Source of the DNA: Streptomyces griseus
GTDB taxonomy: Bacteria; Actinomycetota; Actinomycetes; Streptomycetales; Streptomycetaceae
Assembly (NCBI RefSeq): GCF_900460065.1
Contig: NZ_UAVD01000043.1
Coordinates: 1-64,000 of the forward strand
DNA length: 64,000 nt
Reading direction: 5' to 3'
Part shown: piece after piece, positions 8,333 to 16,910 of the stretch
Position numbering within the stretch: position 1 is the stretch's first letter
Layout of the letters: each line of letters opens with the position of its first letter
The notes under the pieces: generated by a model
Databases searched by the model: none
What the model saw: only the letters and a program-made list of their open reading frames with translations
What the model was told of the DNA's origin: nothing
Position numbers and translations under genes: made by a program

Positions 8333-9973
8333 ATGGTCCGTGCTGAATCACCGCCGACCGACAGAGAAATTCCCGTCGTCCGCGTAGTCCTGCCGCCCGT
8401 GGCCCTGCTCCTCGGCGCCACCGGCGCCGGCTCGGCCCTGGTCGCACCGGCCGCGCGGATACCAGTCGCCGTGTGCGGCGCGATCGCCACGCTCGTGGTC
8501 GCCGTACTCTCCGTGGCGCTGCACCGCCGTCGGCGCGCCATGCGCGCCCAGCGCGCGGAGTACGAACAGCGCATCGCCTACCTGGAGCACCGGATCCTCT
8601 CGCACGACGCCGAGACGGTGCGGCTCACCAAGGAAGTCATGCCCGCCGCCATCCGACGGCTGCGCGTGGGCAATTCGCCCGAAGAGGTGATGCGCGACAT
8701 CGTCGACGCGGACGCGGCCAACCGCCACCTGCCGAAAGCGCTGCGCGAGCAGATCCACCAGGTCCTCGAAGTCATCGACAACGAGGAGGCGCGGCGTGAC
8801 TCCGCTCAGCGCGCCTTCGTCAGCGTCGCCCGCCGCGTCCAGGCGATCGTGAACCGCCAGGCCAGCGAACTGCGGGAGATGGAGGACCACTACGGGCGCA
8901 ACCCCGACGTCTTCGACGACCTGCTGCGCATCGACCACGGCACCGCGCTGATCGGCCGCCTCGCCGACTCCATCGCCGTGCTCGGCGGCGCCCGCCCGAG
9001 CCGCCAGTGGCCCAAGCCCGTACCGCTGTTCAGCGTGCTGCGCGGCGCGATGTCCCGCATCCTGGAGTACCAGCGCGTCGATCTGCACTCGATCGCCAAG
9101 GTCGCCATCGTCGGCACCTCGGTCGAACCGCTCATCCACGCGTGCGCCGAACTCCTCGACAACGCGACCCGCTACTCACCGCCCCAGACCCGGGTGCACG
9201 TCACCGCGGTCGAGGTGCAGACCGGCATCGCCATCGAGATCGAGGACGGCGGCGTCAGCCTCAGCGAGGAGGCCCGCGCCCGCGCCGAGGACATGCTCGC
9301 CCAGGCACAGGCCGGCATCAACATGAACGACCTCGGGGAGTCCCCGCGCCTCGGCATGGCCGTCGTCGGCCGGCTCTCCCGGATGTACCAGCTCCAGGTG
9401 TCGCTGCGTCAGTCGGCGTACGGCGGCGTTCGCGCCGTCCTCATCGTGCCGCGCGACATGATCACCACCGGGCCCGCCCCGGGCATCGCCCACGGCATCG
9501 GCGCCACCTCGCGGCCCACCAGCTCGCTGGACATGTCGCAGCTCCAGCACGTGGTGCCGCCGCCCGGCAAGCGCAAGCCCAAGCCCGCCGCCACCGGCCC
9601 CGTGCCGTCCGTGGCCGCACCGGCCGCCACCGGAGCCGCCGCGGCCACCTCGCACGCGGCCCCTTCCGCAGCGGCCATGGAGGACGACCTTCCCGTGGTC
9701 ACCGAGTGGACCGAGAACGGGCTGCCGCAGCGCCGCAGCCGGGGCCGCGCCCCGCTCGGCTCGCACAACCTCCCGCAGCAGCCCCCACCAACCCCCGCCC
9801 CCGCCAACGGGTTCCGGCCCGGCGCGGACGAGGGCGCGGACGACGGACGCGGCGAGGAGAAGCCCCCCGGCCTGTGGCTGGAGGCCTTCACCAAGGCCGT
9901 CAACGGCGTACCGCAGGAACGAAAGCACGGCGAAGACTCCGATGACGCGTGGGACAAGGGAGACCTGAAGTGA
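8333..9973 (+). CDS. cvnA: Conservon sensor histidine kinase-like protein CvnA
   Basis: 546 residues. Two N-terminal membrane segments (about 17-40 and 45-64) are followed by a long helical region and a HATPase_c domain. The segment LLRIDHGTALIGRL (His202) aligns with the LDHLATR phosphoacceptor-like region of this kinase group. The N-box ELLDNATRYSPP lies at 273-284 and a degenerate G1 box at EDGGVSLSEE (304-313). The C-terminal 150 residues are Pro/Ala-rich and probably disordered. In Streptomyces conservons CvnA forms a membrane complex with CvnB, CvnC and the GTPase CvnD, likened to a G-protein-coupled system. First gene of the operon; its stop overlaps the cvnB GTG. Confidence 0.93.
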   Translation: MVRAESPPTDREIPVVRVVLPPVALLLGATGAGSALVAPAARIPVAVCGAIATLVVAVLSVALHRRRRAMRAQRAEYEQRIAYLEHRILSHDAETVRLTKEVMPAAIRRLRVGNSPEEVMRDIVDADAANRHLPKALREQIHQVLEVIDNEEARRDSAQRAFVSVARRVQAIVNRQASELREMEDHYGRNPDVFDDLLRIDHGTALIGRLADSIAVLGGARPSRQWPKPVPLFSVLRGAMSRILEYQRVDLHSIAKVAIVGTSVEPLIHACAELLDNATRYSPPQTRVHVTAVEVQTGIAIEIEDGGVSLSEEARARAEDMLAQAQAGINMNDLGESPRLGMAVVGRLSRMYQLQVSLRQSAYGGVRAVLIVPRDMITTGPAPGIAHGIGATSRPTSSLDMSQLQHVVPPPGKRKPKPAATGPVPSVAAPAATGAAAATSHAAPSAAAMEDDLPVVTEWTENGLPQRRSRGRAPLGSHNLPQQPPPTPAPANGFRPGADEGADDGRGEEKPPGLWLEAFTKAVNGVPQERKHGEDSDDAWDKGDLK

Positions 9974-10377
9974 TCCAGCAGCGGGGAAACATGGACTGGA
10001 TGCTCAAGGAACTGGCCGAGGACGTACCGAGCATTCACCAGATCGTGGTGCTCTCGTCGGACGGCCTGCGCATCGCGATGCACGGCGGCGACCCCGACGT
10101 CGCCGACCGGCTCGCGGCCGCCTGCGCCGGACTGCAGAGCCTGGCCGCCGCGGTGGCCACCGAGATCCCGTACAGCGACGGCCTGATGAAACTCGTGGTC
10201 ATCGAGGTGACGGGCGGGTTCTTCTACCTGATGGCGGCCGGAACGGGCGCCTATCTCGCGGTCCTGGCCGGCGAGACCGTCGACGCCGGACTCGTCGGGG
10301 CCCGGATGCGGGACATGGTCGTGCGGATCGGAGCCCATCTGACCAGCCCGCCCCGCCACGGCGGGCAGTCCGGATGA
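9970..10377 (+). CDS. cvnB: Roadblock/LC7-domain protein CvnB
   Basis: 135 residues forming one Roadblock/LC7 domain: DWMLKELAEDVPSIHQIVVL, SSDGLRIAMH and the C-terminal sheet GAYLAVLAGETVDAG. In conservons this protein pairs with the GTPase CvnD, as bacterial Roadblock proteins do with small GTPases such as MglA. The GTG start overlaps the cvnA stop (GTGA) and the stop overlaps the cvnC ATG, so the operon is translationally coupled. An internal ATG eight codons downstream is the alternative start. Confidence 0.94.
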   Translation: MIQQRGNMDWMLKELAEDVPSIHQIVVLSSDGLRIAMHGGDPDVADRLAAACAGLQSLAAAVATEIPYSDGLMKLVVIEVTGGFFYLMAAGTGAYLAVLAGETVDAGLVGARMRDMVVRIGAHLTSPPRHGGQSG

Positions 10378-10745
10378 GTGGTCCTCGACGAGAACGCCGC
10401 AAGGCCGATCCGGACCTGCACGACCCGGAGCGGCTGTACGTGATCACCGGCGACCTCGACGACAGTGAACGGTCCGCGCTCGACCTGGTCACCATGGTCG
10501 TCGCGCAGGCGGAGCCCTCGCCGACCTTCCAGCCCGAGCAGGCGGCCATCCTGCGGCTCTGCCAGGCCCCGTTGTCCGTCGCGGAGATCTCGGCCTACCT
10601 CAGCCTGCCGTTCAGCGTGGTCACCTCGCTCCTCAGCGATCTCCTCGCGACCGAACTCATCGAGTCGCGCGCGCCGATCGTCCGCGCCACGCTCCCCGAC
10701 AGGTCCCTTCTCGAAGCGGTGATGCATGGACTTCAGAAGCTCTGA
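10374..10745 (+). CDS. cvnC: DUF742 protein CvnC
   Basis: 123 residues, the usual DUF742 length. The N-terminal RLYVITGDLDD and the helix-turn-helix-like middle (LCQAPLSVAEISAYLSLPFSVV, here split around residues 62-84) are typical; the domain resembles a winged helix. Role in the conservon complex is not defined. It overlaps cvnB by 4 bp and cvnD by 20 bp. Confidence 0.93.
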   Translation: MSGPRRERRKADPDLHDPERLYVITGDLDDSERSALDLVTMVVAQAEPSPTFQPEQAAILRLCQAPLSVAEISAYLSLPFSVVTSLLSDLLATELIESRAPIVRATLPDRSLLEAVMHGLQKL

Positions 10746-11340
10746 CACGATCACCGGACCCCGCAGCGAGGACGTCCTTCCCACCACGGCCACCGCCGCG
10801 GTGAAGGTCGTGATCGTCGGAGGGTTCGGCGTCGGCAAGACCACCATGGTCGGCTCGGTGAGCGAGATCCGGCCGCTGACGACCGAAGAGACCATGACCC
10901 AGGCCGGCGTCGGCGTGGACGACAACGCCGGGGTGGAGACGAAGACCGCCACCACCGTCGCCATGGACTTCGGACGGATCAGCCTCAGCGAGGAACTGAT
11001 CCTCTACCTCTTCGGCACCCCCGGTCAGGAACGCTTCTGGTTCCTGTGGAACGGCCTCTTCGAGGGCGCCCTCGGCGCGGTCGTCCTCATCGACACGAGG
11101 CGGCTCGAAGTGAGCTTCGACGTCATCGGCCGTCTGGAGGAGCGCGGAGTGCCCTTCGTGGTGGCCGTGAACACCTTCCCCGACGCTCCGCACCACCCGG
11201 TCGAGGCCCTGCGCAGAGCCCTCGACCTGCCGGACGAGGTCCCGATGATCGACTGCGACGCCCGGCTGCGGGCCTCCAGCCGCGATGTGCTGATGACCCT
11301 GATGCGCTATCTGCACAGCCTGGCCGTCCCCCTCGCCTGA
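10726..11340 (+). CDS. cvnD: Conservon small GTPase CvnD
   Basis: 204 residues. The P-loop GGFGVGKTT lies at 32-40, the G3 box as GTPGQERFW at 97-105 and a G4-like VNTF near 149-152. Conserved TMTQAGVGVDD lies between them as the switch-I region. This is the ATP/GTP-binding protein that ends the core of every conservon. Regulation of its nucleotide state by CvnA/B/C is inferred from published work on other cvn operons. It starts inside the end of cvnC. Confidence 0.94.
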   Translation: MDFRSSDTITGPRSEDVLPTTATAAVKVVIVGGFGVGKTTMVGSVSEIRPLTTEETMTQAGVGVDDNAGVETKTATTVAMDFGRISLSEELILYLFGTPGQERFWFLWNGLFEGALGAVVLIDTRRLEVSFDVIGRLEERGVPFVVAVNTFPDAPHHPVEALRRALDLPDEVPMIDCDARLRASSRDVLMTLMRYLHSLAVPLA

Positions 11341-11511
11341 CGGCGAACCTCCTGCGGGCCCGCCCGGTCCGCCCGGATCCGTGACCGGATCCCTGACCGG
11401 ATCCACGACCGGGGGCGCGCGCCATCCCGCGGCGCCTGCCCCCGGCCCGGCCCGCGGGCCCGTCCCGCCCGCCCGTGCACCAGCCCTGGAATCCTGATCC
11501 CTGGAGCCCCT

Positions 11512-13089
11512 GTGACAACCCCCTTCCACCACGAACCCGGCACCGTGCCCCCGCCCCAGTGCCCGGCCCACAACCTCGACATCGGCCCCGGCGGACTGCG
11601 CCGGCTCCACGGTCCCGAGGCGGAGAACAACCCGGCGGGCCTCTACGACAAGCTCCGCGCCGAACACGGCACGGTGGCCCCGATCCTGCTCCACGGCGAC
11701 GTCCCCGCCTGGCTCGTGCTCGGCCACAGCGAGAACCTCCACGTCACCCGTACGCCCTCCCAGTTCTCCCGGGACTCACGGCGCTGGCGGGCCCTCCAGG
11801 ACGGCAGCGTCGCCCCGGACCACCCGCTCGCCCCGATCTTCACCTGGCAGCCCATCTGCGTGTTCGCCGACGGCGCCAAGCACGAACGGCAGCGCGGCGC
11901 GGTCACCGACAGCATGGAGCGCATCGACACCCGCGGGGTGCGCCGCCACATCAACCGCTTCAGCAACCGGCTCGTCAACGACTTCTGCGAGAAGGGCACC
12001 GCCGACCTGGTCGGCCAGTTCGCGGAGCATCTGCCGATGATGGTGGTGTGCGCGATCTTCGGCATGCCGGAGGAGTACGACGAGCGGCTCGTCCAGGCCG
12101 CCCGGGACATGACCCGCGGCACCGAGACCGCCGTGGCCAGCAACGCCCACATCGTGTCCGTGCTCACGCGCCTGGTCGAGCGGCGCCGCGCCGAACCCTC
12201 GCCGGACCTGGCCTCCTGGCTCGTCGAGCACCCCGCGACGATGACCGACACCGAGGTCATCGAGCATCTGCGCCTGATCATGATCGCCGCCTACGAGTCC
12301 ACCGCCAACCTCATCGCCAACGTGCTGCGCATGGTCCTGATCGACCCGCGCTTCCGCGCCCGGCTCAGCGGCGGGCACATGACCGTCCCCGAGGCGGTCG
12401 AGCAGACCCTGTGGGACGAGCCGCCGTTCACCGCCGTCTTCGGCCGCTGGGCGGTCGGCGACACCGAACTGGGCGGCCAGCAGATCAAGGCGGGCGACGC
12501 CCTCCTCGTCGGGATCGCCCCGGCCAACACCGACCCCACCGTCCGCCCGGACCTGGGCGCCGACATGGGCGGCAACCGCGCCCACCTGGCCTTCAGCGGC
12601 GGCCCCCACGAGTGCCCGGGACAGGACATCGGCCGGGCCATCGCCGACGTCGGGGTCGACGCCCTCCTGATGCGCCTGCCGGACCTGGAGCTCGGTGTCG
12701 GGGAGAGCGAGCTGCACTGGGTCGGCAACATCATGTCCCGCCACTTGGTCGAGCTGCCGGTGAAGTTCGCCCCCGGCCCCCAGCAGAAGCTGGACGCCGA
12801 CCCGCTCACGGTGATGGCCCGGGCTCCTCGCCCCGCCGACGCCTGGGAGATCTCCTCCCCGGCCAGGCAGGTCCCCGAGCCCCGCCACGAGGCGGTCGTG
12901 GCGCAGCCCGCCCATGCCCCCGGCGCCGCACCCACGGCCGAGCCCGACCCCGCCCCGGCGGCGCCCCCCGCGCCGGAACCGGCCGCCGCCCCCGAGCCCG
13001 CTCCGGTGGCGACGATCCCGCAGCAGCGCCGGCCGGCCGCCCCCGCCCGGTTCTGGCAGGCGGTCACGCGCTGGTGGAGCGGCTACTGA
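11512..13089 (+). CDS. cvnE: Cytochrome P450, CYP157-like, lacking the EXXR motif
   Basis: 525 residues, long for a P450 (about 400-420). Heme thiolate motif FSGGPHECPG at 361-370 (Cys368) and the C-helix HERQR are intact. The K-helix carries EQTLW (297-301) where other P450s have EXXR, and the I-helix has AYEST (260-264) instead of AGxET. The EQ(T/S)LW form is known for the CYP157 family of S. coelicolor, whose genes also sit in conservons. Residues about 435-515 are a Pro/Ala/Glu tail of no known function. A 171-bp gap separates it from cvnD; GTG start. Substrate unknown. Confidence 0.9.
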   Translation: MTTPFHHEPGTVPPPQCPAHNLDIGPGGLRRLHGPEAENNPAGLYDKLRAEHGTVAPILLHGDVPAWLVLGHSENLHVTRTPSQFSRDSRRWRALQDGSVAPDHPLAPIFTWQPICVFADGAKHERQRGAVTDSMERIDTRGVRRHINRFSNRLVNDFCEKGTADLVGQFAEHLPMMVVCAIFGMPEEYDERLVQAARDMTRGTETAVASNAHIVSVLTRLVERRRAEPSPDLASWLVEHPATMTDTEVIEHLRLIMIAAYESTANLIANVLRMVLIDPRFRARLSGGHMTVPEAVEQTLWDEPPFTAVFGRWAVGDTELGGQQIKAGDALLVGIAPANTDPTVRPDLGADMGGNRAHLAFSGGPHECPGQDIGRAIADVGVDALLMRLPDLELGVGESELHWVGNIMSRHLVELPVKFAPGPQQKLDADPLTVMARAPRPADAWEISSPARQVPEPRHEAVVAQPAHAPGAAPTAEPDPAPAAPPAPEPAAAPEPAPVATIPQQRRPAAPARFWQAVTRWWSGY

Positions 13090-13111
13090 CACGCCGCCGA
13101 CCCCGTCCGGC

Positions 13112-13154
13112 CGCGGCGGCCCCGGACCACGCCCACGGGCCCGGGGCCGCCGCG
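13112..13154. terminator. Terminator after the P450 gene
   Basis: Perfect 14-bp GC stem (13112-13125 with 13141-13154); the 15-nt loop holds a small GCCC/GGGC hairpin. It begins 23 bases after the P450 stop and ends the conservon operon. Confidence 0.75.
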
Positions 13155-13219
13155 CCCCGACCCGGGGCGGGGCGCGGGCAGCGCCGGACAGCCCGGACCT
13201 GCCCGTACCATCGAGCAGC

Positions 13220-14566
13220 GTGAAGCTCACCATTCTTGGCGGCGGCGGATTCCGGGTGCCCCTCGTGTACGGGGCCCTGCTCGGCGATCACGCCCAGGGC
13301 CGCGTCTCCCGGGTCACGCTCTACGACACCGACGCCGACCGGCTCACGGCCGTCGCCCGCGTCCTCGCGGAACAGGGGCGGGACGTCGCCGACGCCCCCG
13401 CCGTCGTCGCCACCACGGAGCTCGACGAGGCACTGCGCGGCGCCGACTTCGTGTTCTCCGCCATCCGGGTCGGCGGGCTTGCCGGACGCGCCGCCGACGA
13501 ACGGGTGGCCCTCGACGAGGGCGTCCTCGGCCAGGAGACCGTGGGCGCCGGCGGCATCGCGTACGGGCTGCGCACCGTTCCCGTCGCCCTCGACCTCGCC
13601 CGCCGCATCGCCCGGCTCGCCCCGCACGCCTGGGTCATCAACTTCACCAACCCGGCGGGCCTCGTCACCGAGGCCATGTCCCGGCACCTGGGCGACCGGG
13701 TCATCGGGATCTGCGACTCGCCGGTCGGCCTGGGGCGGCGCGTCGCGCGCGTCCTGGGCGCCGATCCGGACCGGGCCTGGATCGACTACGCCGGACTCAA
13801 CCACCTCGGGTGGGTACGCGGGCTGTACGTGGACGGGCGGGACGAACTGCCGCGGCTGCTCGCCGATCCGCGGCTCCTCGCATCCTTCGAGGAGGGCCGC
13901 CTCTTCGGCGCGGACCTGCTCAGGTCGCTGGGCGCGATCCCCAACGAATACCTGCACTACTACTACTTCAACCGGGAAGCGGTGCGCGCCTACCAGGAGG
14001 CCGAACGGACCCGGGGCGCCTTCCTCCAGGACCAGCAGGAGGGCTTCTACGCCCGTATGCGGGAGCCCGGCACCCCGCCCCTGGCCACCTGGGAGCGCAC
14101 CCGCGCCGAACGCGAGGCGACGTACATGGCGGAGAACCGCGACGTCGCCGGGGCGGGGGAGCGGGAGGAGAGCGACCTGGAGTCCGGGGGCTACGAACAG
14201 GTCGCGCTCGCCCTGATGCGAGCCGTCGCCCGCAACGAACGCACCTCCCTGATCCTCAACGTCCGCAACCGCACCGCCCTGTCGGCCCTGGACGCGGACG
14301 CCGTCGTCGAGGTGCCCTGCCTCGTCGACGCCAACGGGGCCCACCCGGTGGCCGTCTCCCCCCTCCCGGACCACGCGGTCGGCCTCGTCACCGCGGTGAA
14401 GGCCGTGGAGCGGGCGGTGCTGGAGGCGGCGGAGAGCGGATCGGGCGCGGCGGCCGTCCAGGCGTTCGCGCTGCACCCGCTGGTCGACTCCGTGGCCGTG
14501 GCCCGGCGGCTGCTCGACCGGTACGCCGAGGTCCACCCGGGGCTCGCCTACCTCGGCCGGCCCTGA
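13220..14566 (+). CDS. GH4 family glycosidase (6-phospho-beta-glucosidase type)
   Basis: 448 residues, normal for glycoside hydrolase family 4, which uses NAD+ and a divalent metal and works by oxidation-elimination. The Rossmann motif LTILGGGGFRVP is at the N-terminus. NFTNPAG at 141-147, Cys165 in GICDSPVG and His195 in GLNHLGWV are the substrate- and metal-binding elements. VGAGGIAYGLRTVP is also characteristic. In vivo it probably cleaves phosphorylated disaccharides, though no PTS or sugar transporter is adjacent, so the substrate is open. Monocistronic, between two strong hairpins; GTG start with no clear Shine-Dalgarno. Confidence 0.9.
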   Translation: MKLTILGGGGFRVPLVYGALLGDHAQGRVSRVTLYDTDADRLTAVARVLAEQGRDVADAPAVVATTELDEALRGADFVFSAIRVGGLAGRAADERVALDEGVLGQETVGAGGIAYGLRTVPVALDLARRIARLAPHAWVINFTNPAGLVTEAMSRHLGDRVIGICDSPVGLGRRVARVLGADPDRAWIDYAGLNHLGWVRGLYVDGRDELPRLLADPRLLASFEEGRLFGADLLRSLGAIPNEYLHYYYFNREAVRAYQEAERTRGAFLQDQQEGFYARMREPGTPPLATWERTRAEREATYMAENRDVAGAGEREESDLESGGYEQVALALMRAVARNERTSLILNVRNRTALSALDADAVVEVPCLVDANGAHPVAVSPLPDHAVGLVTAVKAVERAVLEAAESGSGAAAVQAFALHPLVDSVAVARRLLDRYAEVHPGLAYLGRP

Positions 14567-14572
14567 CCCCGT

Positions 14573-14637
14573 GGGGCCCGCGTCGGAACGATACGGGCCC
14601 GACCTGACCGGGCCCGGCTCGTTCCGACGCGGGCCCC
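14573..14637. terminator. Strong bidirectional terminator between convergent genes
   Basis: Perfect 19-bp stem (14573-14591 with 14619-14637). The loop contains a second repeat, CGGGCCCG at 14594-14601 and 14609-14616, itself self-complementary. It sits between the GH4 gene and the convergent hypothetical gene and should stop both. Confidence 0.85.
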
Positions 14638-14654
14638 GCCCGGTCGCCGGGGGG

Positions 14655-15092
14655 CTATGGCGCGGACACGACGCTCGCCCTGCCGGTCGTGGCCCAACTG
14701 GGCGCCACCCCGGTCACCTGGCAGACCATCAGGAAAAGCGGAATGGGCGGGGTGTACGGGGTGAGACCGTCCGGCGAGTGGATCAGCCGGGGCCGCCCGG
14801 CGGGCACCTCCGCGTCACGCGCGTACGTCACCTGCTCGGGCCAGTCGAGATCCAGGTCGGAGCCGGCCGGAACGATCCACCACCAGCGGTCCGCGTCGGC
14901 GAAGACGCATCCGGTACGCGGCAGATGGGACATCAGGCGGAAGCCGTGCCGGGCGGGCACCCCGACCGCGTCACAGCCCAGGGTGGCCGACATCGAGGCC
15001 GGCAGGACCAGTCGCATCCCGCCGCCGCGGGCCTGCTCGGGCGTCCGGGCCCCCCGCGCCGCGCGCAGCCGGGCCAGCGCGTTCCTCAGCAT
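14655..15092 (-). CDS. Hypothetical protein next to HATPase regulator
   Basis: 145 residues, function not recognised. A basic N-terminus (LRNALARLRAARGART) precedes a compact part with DRWWWIVPAGSDLDLDWPE and RLIHSPDGLTPYTPPIPL, a pattern I associate with small Streptomyces proteins found beside RsbW-like ATPases. Its ATG lies inside the last codons of the upstream ATPase gene (7-bp overlap), so the two are one unit. No signal peptide or membrane segment. Confidence 0.7.
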   Translation of the reverse strand: MLRNALARLRAARGARTPEQARGGGMRLVLPASMSATLGCDAVGVPARHGFRLMSHLPRTGCVFADADRWWWIVPAGSDLDLDWPEQVTYARDAEVPAGRPRLIHSPDGLTPYTPPIPLFLMVCQVTGVAPSWATTGRASVVSAP

Positions 15093-15562
15093 GGCCGCTC
15101 CGCGCCGGGCGGCTGCTCCGCGTCGGCCGCCAGCTCCGCCCAGACGATGCGTCCGGAGGCGTAACCGGCGTCGTGCGAACCCCAGGCGCTGCTCATCGCG
15201 TCGACCAGGAGCAGACCGCGGCCGTGCTCGTCGTCGGAGGAGCGGCGCAGCCTTGGGCCGCCGGGCTGGTGTCCCTGGTCCTGCACGGCTATCCGCAACC
15301 GTCCGGCGAGCCGGCTCAGCTCGCACACCACCCGGGTGCTCGCGGTGTGCACGACGGCGTTGGTCACCAGCTCGGAGACGATGAGGACGGCCGCGTCACG
15401 GGTGTCACGGTCCAGCTTCCAGGCGTCCGTCCGGGCTCGCGTCAGCTCGCGCGCACCGGCCACCGACTCGGGGTGCGCCGGGAGCGCGAAGCAGTAACGG
15501 AGCGCCTCCGTCCCGGGGCTGAGGTCCATGAGCCGGGGGATGAGCGCACTGCCAGGTGCCAC
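15086..15562 (-). CDS. RsbW/AbaA-type ATP-binding (HATPase) regulatory protein
   Basis: 158 residues with one HATPase_c domain of the anti-sigma kinase type. The N-box is SELVTNAVVH (63-72) and the lid/G2 region is EHGRGLLLVDAMSSAWG (112-128). There is no phosphoacceptor or sensor domain, so it acts on partner proteins. Divergent from an XRE-DUF5753/DUF397 pair, it completes the gene set seen at abaA- and whiJ-like loci of Streptomyces, which influence sporulation and antibiotic production. GTG start. Confidence 0.85.
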   Translation of the reverse strand: MAPGSALIPRLMDLSPGTEALRYCFALPAHPESVAGARELTRARTDAWKLDRDTRDAAVLIVSELVTNAVVHTASTRVVCELSRLAGRLRIAVQDQGHQPGGPRLRRSSDDEHGRGLLLVDAMSSAWGSHDAGYASGRIVWAELAADAEQPPGAERPC

Positions 15563-15684
15563 GACCGATTCCTCACAGTGGGGGCTGCGTCACGCTTCGT
15601 TCCCCGGCTGGCCGGGGGCGGGCGCGACTGAGCGAACTGGTTCGGGAGTCAACTCTCCCCCTGACGATGACACTTGGCAAGGGG

Positions 15685-15705
15685 CACTCTGAAATTTCCA
15701 GAGTG
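15685..15705. promoter_or_regulatory. Candidate operator between HATPase and XRE genes
   Basis: Perfect inverted repeat CACTCTG-AAATTTC-CAGAGTG with a symmetric AAATTT core, in the divergent intergenic region, 65 bases before the XRE start. The position suggests a binding site for the adjacent XRE regulator affecting both directions. Confidence 0.5.
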
Positions 15706-15769
15706 ACTGTGTCGTTGGGGGCGCACGCATGACACACTGCTCGCAAAACAGCGCATGGGGAGGTCTGAA

Positions 15770-16630
15770 GTGAGCGAACCGCGGTCCGCCCCGACCGTGG
15801 GCCAGGTCGTTCTCGGTAAGCGCCTGCAGGATCTGCGCGAGCGCGTCGGCCTGACCCGTGACCAGGCGGCGAAGGTGCTCCGGGTCGCCCCGGCGACGAT
15901 ACGCAGAATGGAGACGGCCGAGGTCGGGCTGAAGATCCCCTATGTCCAGCTGCTGCTGAAGGCCTACGGCGTCGCCGACCAGGAGGCCGACGCCTTCGTC
16001 GACCTGGCCGAGGAGGCGAACAAGCCGGGCTGGTGGCAGCGTTTCCACGACGTCCTGCCCGACTGGTTCAGCATGTACGTCAGCCTCGAGGGCGCGGCGA
16101 GCCTGCTGCGCATGTACGAGCCGCACTTCGTGCCCGGACTCCTCCAGACCGAGGACTACGCCCGTTCCGTGATGCGGACCGGCGCGGTCGGCCAGACCCG
16201 GCCCGAGGACATCGAGCGCCATGTGGCGCTGCGGATGGAGCGCCAGTCCCTGCTGGCCAGGGACGACGCCCCCAGGCTGTGGGTGATCATGGACGAGACC
16301 GTCCTGCGGCGTCCCGTCGGCAGCGCGCAGGCGATGCGCGGCCAGATCGACAAGCTGCTCGAAGCCACGGAGCTTCCCCACGTCACGCTTCAGATCGCGG
16401 AGTTCGCCACCGGCCACCACCCGGGAACCTACGGGCCGTTCGTCCTCTTCCGCTTCGCCGTCCCCGAACTCCCCGACATGGTCTACAGCGAGTACCTGAC
16501 CGGAGCCGTCTACTTCGACGCCCGACCCGAGGTGGCCTCCTATCTCGAAGTCATGGACCGCATGGCGGCTCAGGCCGCGACTGCACAACGCACGAAGGAA
16601 ATCCTCCGGGACTTCCGCAAGGAGCTGTGA
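15770..16630 (+). CDS. XRE-family regulator with DUF5753 (WhiJ-like)
   Basis: 286 residues. An N-terminal helix-turn-helix (about 12-70, LGKRLQDLRERVGLTRDQAAK) is followed by DUF5753 (about 85-280) with the usual YEPHFVPGLLQTEDYA and HHPGTYGPFVLFRF. This two-domain form is hugely expanded in Streptomyces and normally pairs with a small DUF397 protein, as at whiJ and abaA loci. The GTG start is preferred over an in-frame ATG five codons earlier because GGGGAGG stands eight bases before it. The stop overlaps the DUF397 start (TGATG). Confidence 0.92.
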   Translation: MSEPRSAPTVGQVVLGKRLQDLRERVGLTRDQAAKVLRVAPATIRRMETAEVGLKIPYVQLLLKAYGVADQEADAFVDLAEEANKPGWWQRFHDVLPDWFSMYVSLEGAASLLRMYEPHFVPGLLQTEDYARSVMRTGAVGQTRPEDIERHVALRMERQSLLARDDAPRLWVIMDETVLRRPVGSAQAMRGQIDKLLEATELPHVTLQIAEFATGHHPGTYGPFVLFRFAVPELPDMVYSEYLTGAVYFDARPEVASYLEVMDRMAAQAATAQRTKEILRDFRKEL

Positions 16631-16866
16631 TGGACCACATATACAACGGCATGCCCGCCGGTGACCTCGGCTCCGAAGGCTGGTACAAGCCTTGGAGCGG
16701 CGGGAACGGCGGCAACTGCGTCGAGGCCATGAAGCTCTCCGACGGGCGGGTCGCCGTACGCCAGTCCGCCGACCCCGACGGCCCCGCGCTCATCTACTCC
16801 AACGGCGAGATCGCCGCGTTCATCCAGGGAGCCAAGGCCGGCCAGGCCGACTTCCTCCTCACCTGA
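16630..16866 (+). CDS. DUF397 small protein, partner of the XRE regulator
   Basis: 78 residues of a single DUF397 domain: WYKPWSGGNGGNCVEAMKL, GRVAVRQSADPDGPALIY and the end GEIAAFIQGAKAGQADFL. The Ser in the usual W-x-K-S-S-x-S motif is replaced by PWSGG, a mild divergence. DUF397 proteins counteract or modulate the XRE-DUF5753 partner. One-base overlap with the upstream gene makes coupling near certain. Confidence 0.92.
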   Translation: MDHIYNGMPAGDLGSEGWYKPWSGGNGGNCVEAMKLSDGRVAVRQSADPDGPALIYSNGEIAAFIQGAKAGQADFLLT

Positions 16867-16910
16867 CCCGCACCCCTCCTCTGCAGGGGCATCCGACCAC
16901 GGAGCGCGCC

